A stretch of 64,000 bases of DNA from Advenella faeciporci (GTDB lineage: Bacteria; Pseudomonadota; Gammaproteobacteria; Burkholderiales; Burkholderiaceae_B). Under the pieces are notes generated by a model. The model ran no database searches and was not told the origin of the DNA. It saw only the letters and a program-made list of their open reading frames with translations. The DNA lies in the NCBI RefSeq assembly GCF_014652395.1, contig NZ_BMYS01000009.1:1-64000 (forward strand), written 5' to 3'. The translations under genes and the position numbers were made by a program. Below, in pieces: positions 18,181-27,783 of the stretch; position 1 is the first letter of the stretch; the number at the start of each line of letters is the position of its first letter.

Positions 18181-19557
18181 TCAAGTGAATTTTTGCTTCA
18201 GGGCGGCAATCAGTTTATCGTGAAACCCGCCAAATCCGCCATTGCTCATGATAAGAATATGGTCGCCTTCTTGTGCCTGTTGCATGACGGCTGTGGTCAA
18301 ACGGTCAAGATCGTCATGGGCGCTGGCCCGTTCTTGCATGTTGGCAAAAACGGTTTTCGGGTCCCAGCCCAGGGCATGCTTGCCTTCCCGGGTACCAAAA
18401 CAGAATACCAGGTCGGCCTGTTCCAGTGCCTGCGGCAGGCGTGCTGCCATGGTGCCCAGTTTCATGGTGTTGGAACGGGGCTCAAGCACGGCCAGGATGC
18501 GTTGCCGGCCAACCTGGTTACGCAGGCCCGCCAGGGTGGTTGCGATGGCGGTGGGATGGTGGGCAAAATCATCGTAAACATGAATATCATTGACACTTGC
18601 CCGCAACTCCATGCGCCGTCGAATACCCTGAAAACAGTTCAGGGCCTGGGCAGACTGTTCTGCACTAATGCCAATATGATGGGCAGCGGCAATTGCGGCC
18701 AGGGCATTGTTCATATTATGAATGCCATTGTGCTGCCAGTTGATATGGGCGACTGGCCGGTTTTGATAAAGAATGTCAAAACGGGTGCCGGCGGCATCAT
18801 GATTGGCATATTGCCATTGGGCACCTGGGCCAAAAGTATCGGTGCCCGACCAGCATCCACGTGCCAGTACGCGTTGCAGGGCTTCATCCTGGGCAGGATA
18901 AATAATGCAGCCCGAACCTGGCACCGTACGTACCAGGTGATGGAATTGGGTTTCAATGGCGGCCAGGTCGGGGAAAATATCGGCGTGATCAAATTCCAGA
19001 TTGTTCAGGACCGCGGTGCGAGAGTGATAATGCACGAACTTTGAGCGTTTGTCGAAGAACGCGGTGTCGTATTCATCGGCTTCAATCACAAAATACCTGT
19101 TTTCAGGGTTGAACCGTGCGGAGACCTGCAGGTCGTGGGCAATGCCGCCAATCAGGAAGTTGGGTTCCAGGCCCGTGTGTTCAAGAATCCAGGCCAGCAT
19201 GGAGCTGGTGGTTGTTTTGCCATGAGTGCCGGCCACAGAAAGAACATGTTGTGACTGGAGGACATGGTCACCCAGCCACTGGGGGCCCGATATATACGGC
19301 TTGCCCTGGTCCAAAATGGCTTCCATCAACGGGTTGCCACGGGTAATCACGTTCCCGATAATAAACAGATCGGGATTCAGTCCGGTTTGACTGGCATCGA
19401 ATCCTTCAATCAGCTCAATACCCTGTTCCTGCAACTGGGTGCTCATGGGTGGGTAAACGCCCGCGTCACAGCCGGTTACCTTGTGTCCGGCCGAGCGGGC
19501 AATCAGGGCAAGACCGCCCATGAAGGTCCCGCAAATACCTAGAATATGAATATGCAT
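18181..19557 (-). CDS. mpl: UDP-MurNAc:L-Ala-gamma-D-Glu-meso-DAP ligase
   Basis: Murein-recycling ligase that attaches the recovered tripeptide to UDP-MurNAc. The 458-residue Mur-ligase has the N-terminal HILGICGTFMGG loop, the ATP-binding loop GTHGKTTTSS near 113, the EADEYD motif near 162 and DDFAHHPTAI near 335. A recycling kinase, anmK, is encoded at 43318-44433, so the window holds two parts of cell-wall recovery. Confidence 0.95.
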   Translation of the reverse strand: MHIHILGICGTFMGGLALIARSAGHKVTGCDAGVYPPMSTQLQEQGIELIEGFDASQTGLNPDLFIIGNVITRGNPLMEAILDQGKPYISGPQWLGDHVLQSQHVLSVAGTHGKTTTSSMLAWILEHTGLEPNFLIGGIAHDLQVSARFNPENRYFVIEADEYDTAFFDKRSKFVHYHSRTAVLNNLEFDHADIFPDLAAIETQFHHLVRTVPGSGCIIYPAQDEALQRVLARGCWSGTDTFGPGAQWQYANHDAAGTRFDILYQNRPVAHINWQHNGIHNMNNALAAIAAAHHIGISAEQSAQALNCFQGIRRRMELRASVNDIHVYDDFAHHPTAIATTLAGLRNQVGRQRILAVLEPRSNTMKLGTMAARLPQALEQADLVFCFGTREGKHALGWDPKTVFANMQERASAHDDLDRLTTAVMQQAQEGDHILIMSNGGFGGFHDKLIAALKQKFT

Positions 19558-19700
19558 AAAAATCTCCTGCCGGTATTTTAAGTGTTTTCTGCTGTTAATC
19601 CTGCTGAAAAAACGCTGAAAAGATTAAAAGGTGATTTGGCTCATGGAGCCAGGTGGCGATTTATGTTAAAAACAGTCATTGTTTTAAAAGCGGAATTTTC

Positions 19701-20234
19701 ATGAAACGTAGAAACATGCTCAAAATGGCAGGTGTGCTCCTGCTGTTGTTGCCGGGCGCCCGGGCCTTGGCAATGAAGGCTGGAAGCTCTTCTGATATTG
19801 CTGATGTATCCGAAGAAGCCCTGGCCAACCTGTTTGACCTTTCCGTACCCGACATGTCGGGGCAGGCACATACCGTGCGGGAATACACCAATAAGCCGCT
19901 GGTGCTTAATTTCTGGGCTACCTGGTGTCCGCCCTGTGTCAAGGAAATGCCCGACCTTGAAGCCTTGCACCAGGCTTATCCCCAGGTTAATTTTGTGGGG
20001 TTTGCCGCAGACACGGAACGCAATATGCGTAAATTCGAAGAAAAGGTCACCGTTTCGTATCCTTTGCTGGTAGCGGGTATGGGCAGCATCGGTTTAATGA
20101 AAAAACTGGGTAACAAAACAGGTGGTTTACCGTTTACCCTGATCTTTGAAACAGGGGGTAAACTTAGCCATAAAATCCTTGGCCAGGTTGAAAAAGATGA
20201 GCTTGAACAAATACTTAAAACACTCTCAAGCTGA
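19701..20234 (+). CDS. TlpA/ResA-like thiol-disulfide oxidoreductase
   Basis: The 177-residue periplasmic thioredoxin-fold protein has a signal peptide (KRR start, leucine-rich core LLLLLPGARALA). The redox motif is WATWCPPCVKEMP near 75 and a cis-proline segment GGLPFTLIF lies near 146. It probably reduces or oxidises periplasmic cysteines, for example in cytochrome c maturation. The ATG at 19701 is chosen because the signal peptide begins there. An in-frame start at 19653 adds an implausible extension. Confidence 0.9.
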   Translation: MKRRNMLKMAGVLLLLLPGARALAMKAGSSSDIADVSEEALANLFDLSVPDMSGQAHTVREYTNKPLVLNFWATWCPPCVKEMPDLEALHQAYPQVNFVGFAADTERNMRKFEEKVTVSYPLLVAGMGSIGLMKKLGNKTGGLPFTLIFETGGKLSHKILGQVEKDELEQILKTLSS

Positions 20235-20310
20235 TTTTGAATATGCAAGAATATGATAATTTAATAGACAAAAGCGTGAATTTGACGTTAAATACGAGTT
20301 TATCTGTTTG

Positions 20311-20316
20311 TATAAT
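20311..20316 (+). promoter_or_regulatory. Perfect -10 box just upstream of aroQ
   Basis: TATAAT ends only seven bases before the aroQ ATG, which would place the transcription start at or within a base or two of the start codon. A clear -35 at standard spacing is missing (TTAAAT at 20288, or TTGACG at 20282 with too long a spacer). No Shine-Dalgarno sequence is present, so this points to a leaderless message. Confidence 0.5.
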
Positions 20317-20323
20317 ATGCTAA

Positions 20324-20764
20324 ATGACTCGAAATTTGCTCATCATTAACGGGCCAAACCTTAATTTGCTAGGCACACGCGAGCCTGAAATTTATGGCAG
20401 TCACACCCTGGGTGACATCAACCGTGAACTTGCAGAAACAGCTGCAGGCCTGGATGTCTGCTGTGAATTTTACCAAAGCAACCATGAAGGCGATCTTGTT
20501 GATCGCATTCAGCAGGCCATGGGAAATATCGATTTCATTATTATCAATGCCGGTGCCTATACCCATACCAGTGTTGCCATTCGCGATGCTTTGGCCGGAG
20601 TCAATATTCCGTTCATCGAAGTGCATATTTCAAATGTGCACCAGCGCGAAGCATTCCGTCACCACTCTTACCTGTCCGACAAGGCTGTCGCAGTCATTTG
20701 TGGTCTGGGGGCTTACGGGTACACGGCTGCCATGTATTATGCGGCAAAACATTATTTTAAATGA
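20324..20764 (+). CDS. aroQ: 3-dehydroquinate dehydratase, type II
   Basis: Third step of the shikimate pathway. The 146-residue dodecameric type II enzyme has [18 protein letters not shown] at 8-25, including the catalytic tyrosine and lid arginine. [12 protein letters not shown] lies near 47, [10 protein letters not shown] near 75 and the catalytic histidine segment [11 protein letters not shown] near 100. No ribosome-binding site is visible and a TATAAT box sits seven bases upstream. It is followed by accB after 56 bases, a frequent gene pair in proteobacteria. Confidence 0.97.
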   Translation: MTRNLLIINGPNLNLLGTREPEIYGSHTLGDINRELAETAAGLDVCCEFYQSNHEGDLVDRIQQAMGNIDFIIINAGAYTHTSVAIRDALAGVNIPFIEVHISNVHQREAFRHHSYLSDKAVAVICGLGAYGYTAAMYYAAKHYFK

Positions 20765-20820
20765 CGTTTGCATTTACCACGCAAACTGAGTTAACTAAAC
20801 ACCTCCAACCGGAAATTGTT

Positions 20821-21273
20821 ATGGATCTTAGAAAACTAAAAACCCTTATCGACCTTGTTGCCGAGTCAGGAATCGCTGAATTGGAAATTACAGAAGGCGA
20901 AGGTAAAGTTCGCATTGTCAAATTCTCACAAGTGCAGCCCGTTGCGCCTGTGGCCGTTCCAGAGGCAGCCGTCGCTGTTGCTCCTGCCCAGGCCGCCCCT
21001 GCAGCTGCTCCTGCTGCCAGTACAGAACCTGTTGTAACCGGCCACATCGTCAAGGCACCCATGGTGGGCACTTTCTACCGTGCCCCAAACCCTAACGCAC
21101 CTGCTTTCGTTGAAGTAGGCGCCAGCGTGAAAGAGGGTGACGCATTGTGTATTATCGAAGCAATGAAACTGCTTAACGAAATTGAAGCGGACAAAACCGG
21201 GGTTATCAAGGAAATCCTGGTTGAAAACGGCGAACCTGTTGAATTTGGTCAACCTCTATTCGTGATTGCCTGA
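20821..21273 (+). CDS. accB: Biotin carboxyl carrier protein of acetyl-CoA carboxylase
   Basis: Carries the carboxybiotin for malonyl-CoA synthesis. The 150-residue protein has a conserved N-terminal [13 protein letters not shown] helix, an Ala/Pro-rich linker (about 40-70), and the C-terminal biotinyl domain with the biotin lysine in [13 protein letters not shown] near 120. The ATG at 20821 is preferred over one at 20761, since GGAA precedes it and the N terminus matches the family. accC begins one base after its stop. Confidence 0.97.
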   Translation: MDLRKLKTLIDLVAESGIAELEITEGEGKVRIVKFSQVQPVAPVAVPEAAVAVAPAQAAPAAAPAASTEPVVTGHIVKAPMVGTFYRAPNPNAPAFVEVGASVKEGDALCIIEAMKLLNEIEADKTGVIKEILVENGEPVEFGQPLFVIA

Positions 21274-21274
21274 T

Positions 21275-22627
21275 ATGTTTGAAAAAATTCTTATTGCGAA
21301 TCGTGGTGAAATTGCACTGCGAATCCAGCGGGCATGCCGGGAACTGGGAATCAAAACCGTTGTCGTGCACTCTGAAGCTGATCGCGATGCGAAATATGTG
21401 CGACTGGCCGATGAGTCTGTCTGCATTGGTCCTGCGTCGCCCCAGCAAAGTTATTTGCACATGCCTGCCATTATTTCGGCCGCCGAAGTGACCGATGCCG
21501 AGGCTATCCACCCCGGTTACGGTTTTCTGGCGGAAAACGCCGATTTTGCCCAGCGTGTCGAGCGCAGCGGTTTTGTTTTCATTGGCCCGCGTCCTGAAAC
21601 CATTCGCATGATGGGTGATAAGGTCAGTGCCAAAAAAGCCATGATTGAAGCCGGCGTACCTGTGGTTCCCGGTTCTGAAGGCGCTTTGCCAGACGACAAC
21701 GAATACGTGCTGAAAACGGCCCGTGAAATTGGCTACCCGGTTATTATCAAGGCTGCCGGTGGTGGCGGTGGGCGTGGCATGCGGGTGGTGCACACCGAAG
21801 CCGCCCTGTTAACCGCTGTGCAAATGACCAAGGCCGAGGCCCAGGCGGCCTTCAATAACCCTGAAGTCTATATGGAAAAGTTCCTCGAGAACCCAAGACA
21901 TATCGAGATTCAGGTATTGGCGGATGGTTTCAAGGAAGCGATTTGGCTGGGTGAGCGTGATTGCTCCATGCAGCGTCGGCACCAGAAAGTGATTGAAGAA
22001 GCACCCGCACCCGGTATTCCACGCAAGCTGATTGAAAAAATCGGTGAGCGCTGTGCCGATGCCTGCCGTCGTATTTCATACCGGGGTGCCGGTACGTTTG
22101 AGTTTCTCTATGAAAATGGCGAATTCTATTTCATCGAAATGAATACCCGTATTCAGGTTGAGCATACCGTTACCGAATGCATTACCGGCATCGATCTGGT
22201 TCAGCAGCAAATTTTCATTGCCGCCGGACAGCCTTTCAAGCTGAAACAAAAAGACATACAGTTCAGGGGCCATGCGCTTGAGTGCCGTATTAACGCCGAA
22301 GATCCTTACACGTTTATGCCATGCCCCGGTCTTATCACCAGCTGGCATACACCGGGCGGTCCTGGCGTAAGACTTGATTCCCACGTGTTTAGCGGTTACA
22401 AAGTACCCCCCAATTACGACTCCATGATTGCCAAATTAATTACTTATGGCGATACACGGGAACAGGCTATTGCCCGCATGAAAATTGCGTTGTCGGAAAT
22501 GGCGGTGGAAGGTATTCAAACCAATATCCCATTGCATCGTGATCTCATGAACGATACCAATTTTGCCGACGGTGGAACCAGTATTCATTATCTGGAACAT
22601 AAATTAAGCGAACGTGGTAAAGCATAA
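21275..22627 (+). CDS. accC: Biotin carboxylase subunit of acetyl-CoA carboxylase
   Basis: ATP-grasp enzyme of 450 residues that carboxylates biotin on AccB. The N-terminal [26 protein letters not shown] near 75, the glycine-rich ATP loop [12 protein letters not shown] near 160, [11 protein letters not shown] near 235 and [10 protein letters not shown] near 285 are all present. The ATG one base after the accB stop is taken rather than a TTG nine bases upstream. Co-transcribed with accB. Confidence 0.98.
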   Translation: MFEKILIANRGEIALRIQRACRELGIKTVVVHSEADRDAKYVRLADESVCIGPASPQQSYLHMPAIISAAEVTDAEAIHPGYGFLAENADFAQRVERSGFVFIGPRPETIRMMGDKVSAKKAMIEAGVPVVPGSEGALPDDNEYVLKTAREIGYPVIIKAAGGGGGRGMRVVHTEAALLTAVQMTKAEAQAAFNNPEVYMEKFLENPRHIEIQVLADGFKEAIWLGERDCSMQRRHQKVIEEAPAPGIPRKLIEKIGERCADACRRISYRGAGTFEFLYENGEFYFIEMNTRIQVEHTVTECITGIDLVQQQIFIAAGQPFKLKQKDIQFRGHALECRINAEDPYTFMPCPGLITSWHTPGGPGVRLDSHVFSGYKVPPNYDSMIAKLITYGDTREQAIARMKIALSEMAVEGIQTNIPLHRDLMNDTNFADGGTSIHYLEHKLSERGKA

Positions 22628-22651
22628 GTCTACGATGATTCGAAAAAATAG

Positions 22652-22669
22652 GCCGAGATTATTCTCGGC
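22652..22669 (+). terminator. Hairpin between accC and prmA
   Basis: GCCGAGA and TCTCGGC form a seven-base stem around a four-base loop, followed only by TTAATT. It may be a weak or partial terminator, or an mRNA-processing hairpin inside the accBC-prmA transcript. It ends 20 bases before the prmA start. Confidence 0.5.
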
Positions 22670-22689
22670 TTAATTCATAATAAGGAAAA

Positions 22690-23610
22690 ATGATGCGTGA
22701 GCTGGTGCTGATGTGTGCTGAAAACGACGCTGAGCAGCTGTCGGATCTGTTGCTTGAAGAGGGGGTTTTGTCGGTGTCGGTTGAAGATGCCGATCGTGAC
22801 ACCGATGTAGAACAACCCTTGTTTGGTGAACCGGGTACCGAGCCTGACGTGCAGGCCTGGAAGCATAACCGGGTCGTGGCACTGTTACCCGATGAGATTG
22901 AGCCTAAAGCCCTTCTGGCGCAATTGCAGGCGCAAACCGGGGTTGATTATGCCAGTCAGAGCCAGTTGCGTGAAGTGGCCGATGAAGACTGGGTAAGGCT
23001 GACACAATCACAGTTTGAGCCTATCCAGATTGCCGGGCGCATCTGGATTGTTCCCAGCTGGCACAAAGATAATCCCATCGTGCCACCAGAAGCACCCGAA
23101 AACGGTCAGAACAACATTCTGATAGAGCTGGATCCCGGGCTGGCATTTGGAACCGGCAGTCATCCAACCACTCGCCTGTGTACCGAATGGCTTGAAGCCT
23201 GCCTGCCAGCCAATACGCAGGTGCTTGATTACGGCTGCGGTTCGGGGATTTTGGCCATTGTGGCGAAAAAACTGGGGGCGGCACGGGTAGTGGGTGTCGA
23301 TATCGACGAGCAGGCCGTTCAGTCCGCCCGTTATAATGCGCAGGCCAATGAAGTGGATATAAACGTTTGCCTGCCTGATGGTCTGGCAGCAGGCACATTT
23401 GATGTGGTCGTGGCCAATATTCTGTCAAACCCGCTCAAGGTGCTGGCACCTATGCTGGCCGGCCGGGTTGCGCCGGGTGGTCATCTGGTTTTGTCTGGCG
23501 TGCTGGAAAGGCAGGCTGAAGAAGTGGCCATGGCTTATGCACCCTGGATTAAAATGGGCGTTTGGCGCAGTCATGAAGGTTGGGTTTGCCTGCATGGCCA
23601 GCGGGCATGA
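22690..23610 (+). CDS. prmA: Ribosomal protein L11 methyltransferase
   Basis: SAM-dependent trimethylation of ribosomal protein L11. The 306-residue protein has an N-terminal substrate-recognition region, the [14 protein letters not shown] segment near 155 and the SAM motif [13 protein letters not shown] near 180. [10 protein letters not shown] near 238 carries the N-I-L catalytic-type motif. AAGGA precedes tandem ATGs at 22690/22693, so either is possible. Confidence 0.95.
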   Translation: MMRELVLMCAENDAEQLSDLLLEEGVLSVSVEDADRDTDVEQPLFGEPGTEPDVQAWKHNRVVALLPDEIEPKALLAQLQAQTGVDYASQSQLREVADEDWVRLTQSQFEPIQIAGRIWIVPSWHKDNPIVPPEAPENGQNNILIELDPGLAFGTGSHPTTRLCTEWLEACLPANTQVLDYGCGSGILAIVAKKLGAARVVGVDIDEQAVQSARYNAQANEVDINVCLPDGLAAGTFDVVVANILSNPLKVLAPMLAGRVAPGGHLVLSGVLERQAEEVAMAYAPWIKMGVWRSHEGWVCLHGQRA

Positions 23611-23628
23611 AAACAAGGAACTGTTCCT

Positions 23629-24609
23629 ATGAGAACCCGTTGCACGAAATGTGAAACCATTTTCAACATTACTGAAGACCAGCTCGCTTTGCGGGATGGT
23701 CTGGTTCGTTGCGGTATTTGCAAGAATGTTTTCAATGGCCGGGAGGCCCTGTTGCCTGAAGAGACCGATGACTTTCCGGTACTGGAACAAGAGCAGGCGG
23801 TCTGGCCTGAAGAGCCTGTCATTGCGGGACATGAAGTCAGCAATATTTATCCCGACGATGATCATGACGCTAACAAGGCGGACCTTGCTGAAACGCCCGA
23901 TGAACCCCGGTTGCATGAAGAACCCGATTTTCACATGGGGCATGATGCCGGCATTTATGACGATCAGTCAAAAGAGCCCGTTTTGGGCCGGCAGTCCTGG
24001 CAACATGACGCCGGGCCCATTATTATTCATCATGAGCCGTCTGTGACTTATGATGACGGACCCTTGCGGATGGATGCCGATGATACTGACGGCTATCCAG
24101 CTCCCAACTATGAGCGGCGTAATACCAGTTTATTCTGGATTCTTGGCATTTTCCTGGGGTTGCTGGTCTTGATTGGGCAAAGTCTGGTGGTGTATCGTAA
24201 CCAGCTGGCCAATGTTGCGCCTTCCTTGCGTCCCACCCTGCAGCAAATTTGCCAGGTCGTCGGATGTGAGTTGGGATCCGATAAAAACCTGGCCAGCCTG
24301 CAGCTTAAAAACTGGGTGCTCAAGCCCGATCTGGCGGCCAAGCCCCAGGAAGGCGTAACGGCCTTGCGGCTTCAATTTACCCTGCGCAATAATGATGCCC
24401 GGGCCCAGGTATGGCCTTTGCTGGTCATCAATTTAAAAAACCCGCAGGGTCTTATTGAGATTACCAAAATTCTTGAGCCTCGGGAATATGTGCAACCCAA
24501 TCTGCTGGAACAGAAGTTTCAGCCAGGTACCGAGGTTTTCATCAATGTACCGCTTGCCGTCTTCAATGTGGCTGTGTCCGGTTTCGAACTTAGTTTAGTT
24601 TATCCATAA
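23629..24609 (+). CDS. Zinc-ribbon DUF3426 membrane protein
   Basis: The 326-residue protein has an N-terminal MJ0042-type zinc ribbon (RCTKCET and RCGICKNVFNGRE). A long acidic, low-complexity linker (about 50-155) and a single membrane segment (SLFWILGIFLGLLVLIGQSL, about 165-185) follow. The extracytoplasmic DUF3426 domain begins at the VCQ-like QICQVVGCELG stretch. Function is unknown. The family regularly follows prmA in Burkholderiales, as here. Confidence 0.85.
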   Translation: MRTRCTKCETIFNITEDQLALRDGLVRCGICKNVFNGREALLPEETDDFPVLEQEQAVWPEEPVIAGHEVSNIYPDDDHDANKADLAETPDEPRLHEEPDFHMGHDAGIYDDQSKEPVLGRQSWQHDAGPIIIHHEPSVTYDDGPLRMDADDTDGYPAPNYERRNTSLFWILGIFLGLLVLIGQSLVVYRNQLANVAPSLRPTLQQICQVVGCELGSDKNLASLQLKNWVLKPDLAAKPQEGVTALRLQFTLRNNDARAQVWPLLVINLKNPQGLIEITKILEPREYVQPNLLEQKFQPGTEVFINVPLAVFNVAVSGFELSLVYP

Positions 24610-24621
24610 GGTTTAATTGTC

Positions 24622-25566
24622 ATGAGTAATGCAGTACTGGTATGCGGTTCCGTTGCGTTTGATACCATTACCCTGTTTGAAGGGCATTTCAAGGATCATA
24701 TTCTTGCCGAACATATAAAGTCATTGAGCGTTTCTTTTTTTGTGCCTACCATGCGCAAAGAGTATGGAGGGTGCGCAGGAAATATCGCTTATAACCTGCG
24801 CATGCTGGGTGGCAATCCGGTGCCGGTGGCAACGGTTGGTAAAGATGCCCAGGAATATTTGCAGCGCATGCGTGACATGGGTATTGATACGCGTGCCATC
24901 AGGGTTCTGCCTGATGCCTTCACGCCCCAATGTCACATCACGACAGACCTTGATGGCAACCAGATTGCCGCGTTTCACCCCGGTGCCATGATGCAGTCGG
25001 CTGAAAACGATATCAGCCAGGAAAAGGCCGTGTGGGGTATTGTGGCTCCCGATTCAAAAGATGGCATGTTTGCCCATGCCGAAAACCTGAACAGGGCTGG
25101 AATTCCCTTTATTTTTGATTTGGGCCAGGCCATGCCGCTATTCGACAAGGCCGATCTTGAGCGTATGCTGGGTCTTGCCCATGTGCTTACCGTTAATGAT
25201 TATGAGGCATCGGTGATTGAGCAACGCATGGAAAAAAGCATGGCGCAAATTGCCGGGCACCTTGAGGCCGTGGTGGTTACCCGGGGTGCGGAAGGCTCAG
25301 ACCTGTACCATGATGGCAGGCGGATTGCCATTGCGCCGGTTAAGGCTGAGGCGGTGACAGACCCTACCGGTTGCGGAGATTCACATCGTGCAGGGCTGCT
25401 GTATGGCTTGTCACAGGGCTGGGGCTGGGAAGACTGCTGCCGCCTGGGCAGTTTGATGGGGGCCATCAAGATTGCTTCACAAGGCCCCCAGAATCACTTT
25501 TTAAGCCGGGAAGAAATTGCGGCCCGCTTCATGAGTGCATTTGGTGAGGCATTGCCAGCGGTATAA
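24622..25566 (+). CDS. PfkB-family carbohydrate/nucleoside kinase
   Basis: The 314-residue ribokinase-fold protein has a substrate motif GGCAGNIAYNLRMLGG near 50 and the PfkB signature 2 region DPTGCGDSHRAGLLYG near 250, with the catalytic aspartate. The Ser-His after GCGD differs from the more usual Ala-Tyr/Phe. The closest remembered type is adenosine-kinase-like. The true substrate is unknown. It is 12 bases after the DUF3426 gene and convergent with yggT. Confidence 0.8.
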   Translation: MSNAVLVCGSVAFDTITLFEGHFKDHILAEHIKSLSVSFFVPTMRKEYGGCAGNIAYNLRMLGGNPVPVATVGKDAQEYLQRMRDMGIDTRAIRVLPDAFTPQCHITTDLDGNQIAAFHPGAMMQSAENDISQEKAVWGIVAPDSKDGMFAHAENLNRAGIPFIFDLGQAMPLFDKADLERMLGLAHVLTVNDYEASVIEQRMEKSMAQIAGHLEAVVVTRGAEGSDLYHDGRRIAIAPVKAEAVTDPTGCGDSHRAGLLYGLSQGWGWEDCCRLGSLMGAIKIASQGPQNHFLSREEIAARFMSAFGEALPAV

Positions 25567-25568
25567 CG

Positions 25569-26120
25569 TTATCCAAACATCAGGTGCTGTAAAACAATTT
25601 GCAGCACCTGTGTAATCAGGATCAGCACCAACGGAGAAAAATCAAAAGCGCCGGTGCCGGGCAGAAAGCGGCGAATCGGGTTTAGCATTGGGTCCAGCAA
25701 GGCCCTTAATACTGGCATGATGGGCGAAGCAGGGCTGACCCACGATAAGATTGCCTGTAAAATACACAGCCATAACACCAATGTAAGCGCCCATTTGATG
25801 GTCATGAAAAGACCCACCAAAGGCAGGGTGGCCAGCGATGTCTGGATATATACATTGGCCGGTGTGAGCGAAAAAACAAGAAAAACGTGCAACATTGAAC
25901 AAACCCATGCCAGCAGCAGGCTGGTCCAGTCTATTTTGTTGCTGGTCGGGATTATTTTGCGAACAGGCTGAACCAGCCAGTCGGTCGCTTTATAAATAAT
26001 CATGACATAAGGATTGAAGGGGTGGATCCTGGTCCAGAACACCCAGGCTCTGACGAGTAGGGCAGACACAAACAGGGAAAAAAAGGTGCCAAGTAAAAAA
26101 CTAAGTATTGAATTGATCAT
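25569..26120 (-). CDS. YggT family integral membrane protein
   Basis: The 183-residue protein contains two YggT repeats. Each has a pair of membrane helices and a conserved loop: RIHPFNPYVMIIY then LVQPVRKIIP in the first, and WVSPASPIMPVLRALLDPMLNPIRRFLP in the second (given here as its component motifs). The molecular role is unsettled; roles in osmotic tolerance or division have been suggested for relatives. Confidence 0.88.
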   Translation of the reverse strand: MINSILSFLLGTFFSLFVSALLVRAWVFWTRIHPFNPYVMIIYKATDWLVQPVRKIIPTSNKIDWTSLLLAWVCSMLHVFLVFSLTPANVYIQTSLATLPLVGLFMTIKWALTLVLWLCILQAILSWVSPASPIMPVLRALLDPMLNPIRRFLPGTGAFDFSPLVLILITQVLQIVLQHLMFG

Positions 26121-26140
26121 ATAAAAAATAAAATGAAAAA

Positions 26141-26171
26141 AAGCCGTCTAAGTGTTTAATTTAGACGGCTT
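26141..26171. terminator. Bidirectional terminator between the H1-like gene and yggT
   Basis: An 11-base perfect stem, AAGCCGTCTAA and TTAGACGGCTT, encloses nine bases. It has an A-run on the left and TTTT on the right, so it can end transcription either way. It lies just downstream of the minus-strand H1-like gene. Confidence 0.85.
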
Positions 26172-26190
26172 TTGCAATTACTTCAACCGA

Positions 26191-26994
26191 TTATGGTCGA
26201 TTCCCTGTTGGGAATGGCCAGGATGAGTTGCTGTTGCTGCCTGTTTTGGCGGCTGAGTCGGCCGTTTTCTTGCTGGCTGCGGTTTTCTTCACGGCTGCTT
26301 TTTTTGCGGCAGGCACTTTTTTTGCGACAGCTGTTTTGGTGCCTGTTTTAGTCGCTGTTTTTGCACCTGTTTTGGCGGCAACCGTGGTTTCTGTTGTTGG
26401 AACTTCAGCGGCAATGGCTTTTTTGGCTGCTGCTGTTGTTTTCTTGGCTGGTGCTGCTTTTGTGGCGGAGGCTGCTTTTTTAGCGGGTGCGGCTTTGGAA
26501 GCGGTTACCGCTTTTTTAGCTGGTGCTGCTTTTTTCACTGCTACCGCTTTTTTAGCGGGCGCTGCCTTTTTGGCAGGCGTTGCTTTTGTGGCAGTTGCCG
26601 TTTTTTTTGCGGGTGCCGCTTTTGTGGTGGCTACTGCTTTTTTGGCAGGTGCCGTTTTTTTTGTTGCAGGAGTTTTTGTTGCAGGTGCCGCTTTTTTGGC
26701 AACGGCTGTTTTCTTCACTGCAGCGGTTTTGGTTGTGGTGGTTTTTTTTGCTGCTGCTGTTTTTGTGGCGGTAGCCGCTTTAGTGGCGGCTGTTTTTTTT
26801 GCAGGAGCGGCTGTTTTGCTAACAGATTTTGCAACGGTTTTTTTAGCAGCTACTTTCTTCACAACTGTTTTTGTTGCGACTGGGGTTTCAGCTGCAACGG
26901 TTTTTTTGACGGCAGTAGCTTTTTTAGCCACTGTTTTGGTTGCAGCTTTTTTAGCTGCAGGTTTTTTGACTGCTTTTTTGGCTGCTGTTGCCAT
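26191..26994 (-). CDS. Histone H1-like, lysine/alanine-rich nucleoid protein
   Basis: The 267-residue protein is almost entirely Lys, Ala, Thr, Val and Pro, built of irregular repeats such as KKAAPAKKA and KKTAATK. It resembles the C-terminal domain of eukaryotic histone H1, Bordetella BpH1 and AlgP. The C terminus departs from the repeats and ends SSWPFPTGNRP. It is expected to bind DNA non-specifically and compact the nucleoid. AAGGAG lies about eight bases before the ATG. Repeat number in such genes often varies between strains. The opposite strand is also open throughout but is only a mirror of the repeats. Confidence 0.88.
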   Translation of the reverse strand: MATAAKKAVKKPAAKKAATKTVAKKATAVKKTVAAETPVATKTVVKKVAAKKTVAKSVSKTAAPAKKTAATKAATATKTAAAKKTTTTKTAAVKKTAVAKKAAPATKTPATKKTAPAKKAVATTKAAPAKKTATATKATPAKKAAPAKKAVAVKKAAPAKKAVTASKAAPAKKAASATKAAPAKKTTAAAKKAIAAEVPTTETTVAAKTGAKTATKTGTKTAVAKKVPAAKKAAVKKTAASKKTADSAAKTGSNSNSSWPFPTGNRP

Positions 26995-27154
26995 GGCAAT
27001 ACTCCTTGGGAAAGGGTCCGGATATGAAAAAAATTAAATACATCTGTACAGATATAATTTCAAGGTCAAAGTATAAATCCGGCAACGGATAACTCTACTT
27101 CCTTTGTAGCACCATTTGATATATTCCCCGCTTTCGGCGCGAAACATCCCAAAT

Positions 27155-27192
27155 GGTTATAAAGGCAAATTATTTTATTTACCTTTATAACC
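27155..27192. repeat. 16-bp near-perfect inverted repeat
   Basis: GGTTATAAAGGCAAAT (27155-27170) and ATTTACCTTTATAACC (27177-27192) pair at 15 of 16 positions across a six-base loop. No T-run follows on either strand, so a simple terminator is unlikely. It could be a regulatory RNA hairpin or a protein-binding site. Confidence 0.75.
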
Positions 27193-27719
27193 GCAAGGGT
27201 AACTCATTACGTCATGGAACGCACGAAATACTTTTGAAATAAAGGTCAATGGAAATAAAATAATTGTTATCAATATTAATAACTTAGCAGCAGGCAAGCC
27301 TGTGAGAAAACAATCTTGAAACGTTGGGAAATAAGATTTTTCAGCCTGACTCAGGTAAAGAACCATTGCTGACGCGTGTTTTGCCCAAACCCATCAAGGT
27401 TGAATGAGCTGTTTTTTTATCTCGGCAGATCGGTCATGGATTATCCTTGTTTTTCAAAAGCATTGAAAATAAAGGCTTGTGGCGTGATATTGGTTTTTTT
27501 CGCTTTTTTGGCGGTTTGCAAACATGATATTGTGCGGGTTAAGTGGCATCAGCATGGCGAGCCGCTGCAATGGGGTTTTGAGGTTGTGGCCGCTGCCGGT
27601 TTTTTTTCGTTTTACAGAAGCAAAAATCCGTTGCCGCTTTGTTTGAAGTATAAAAAACCATTGGCGAAAAACCAACAAAAAACCAACAAAATGCTTCGGT
27701 GTTTTTGCCACATGCATAA

Positions 27720-27783
27720 AAAAACCGCTTTGCCCCAAAGCCATGAGCAAGGATTGCTGGTGGCGTGAGACAAGGCGGTTTTT
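27720..27783. terminator. Long-loop inverted repeat downstream of gltX
   Basis: AAAAACCGCTTTG (27720-27732) and CAAGGCGGTTTTT (27771-27783) pair at 12 of 13 bases with a loop of about 38 bases. The ends are A- and T-runs, as in bidirectional terminators. It lies 25 bases beyond the gltX stop on the minus strand. Confidence 0.55.

Noticed and set aside
26228-27037. 269-codon frame on the + strand rich in Ala/Val/Phe
   Set aside because: It is the mirror of the Lys/Ala repeats of the H1-like gene. The composition follows directly from the complementary codons, and no ribosome-binding site or domain is seen.
27042-27053. ATCTGTACAGAT as a LexA box
   Set aside because: CTGT and ACAG are directly adjacent here, without the eight-base spacer that LexA needs.
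27376-27768. 130-codon frame in the gap before gltX
   Set aside because: No recognisable family, no good ribosome-binding site, and its 3' part runs into a terminator-like repeat. One hydrophobic stretch alone is not enough.
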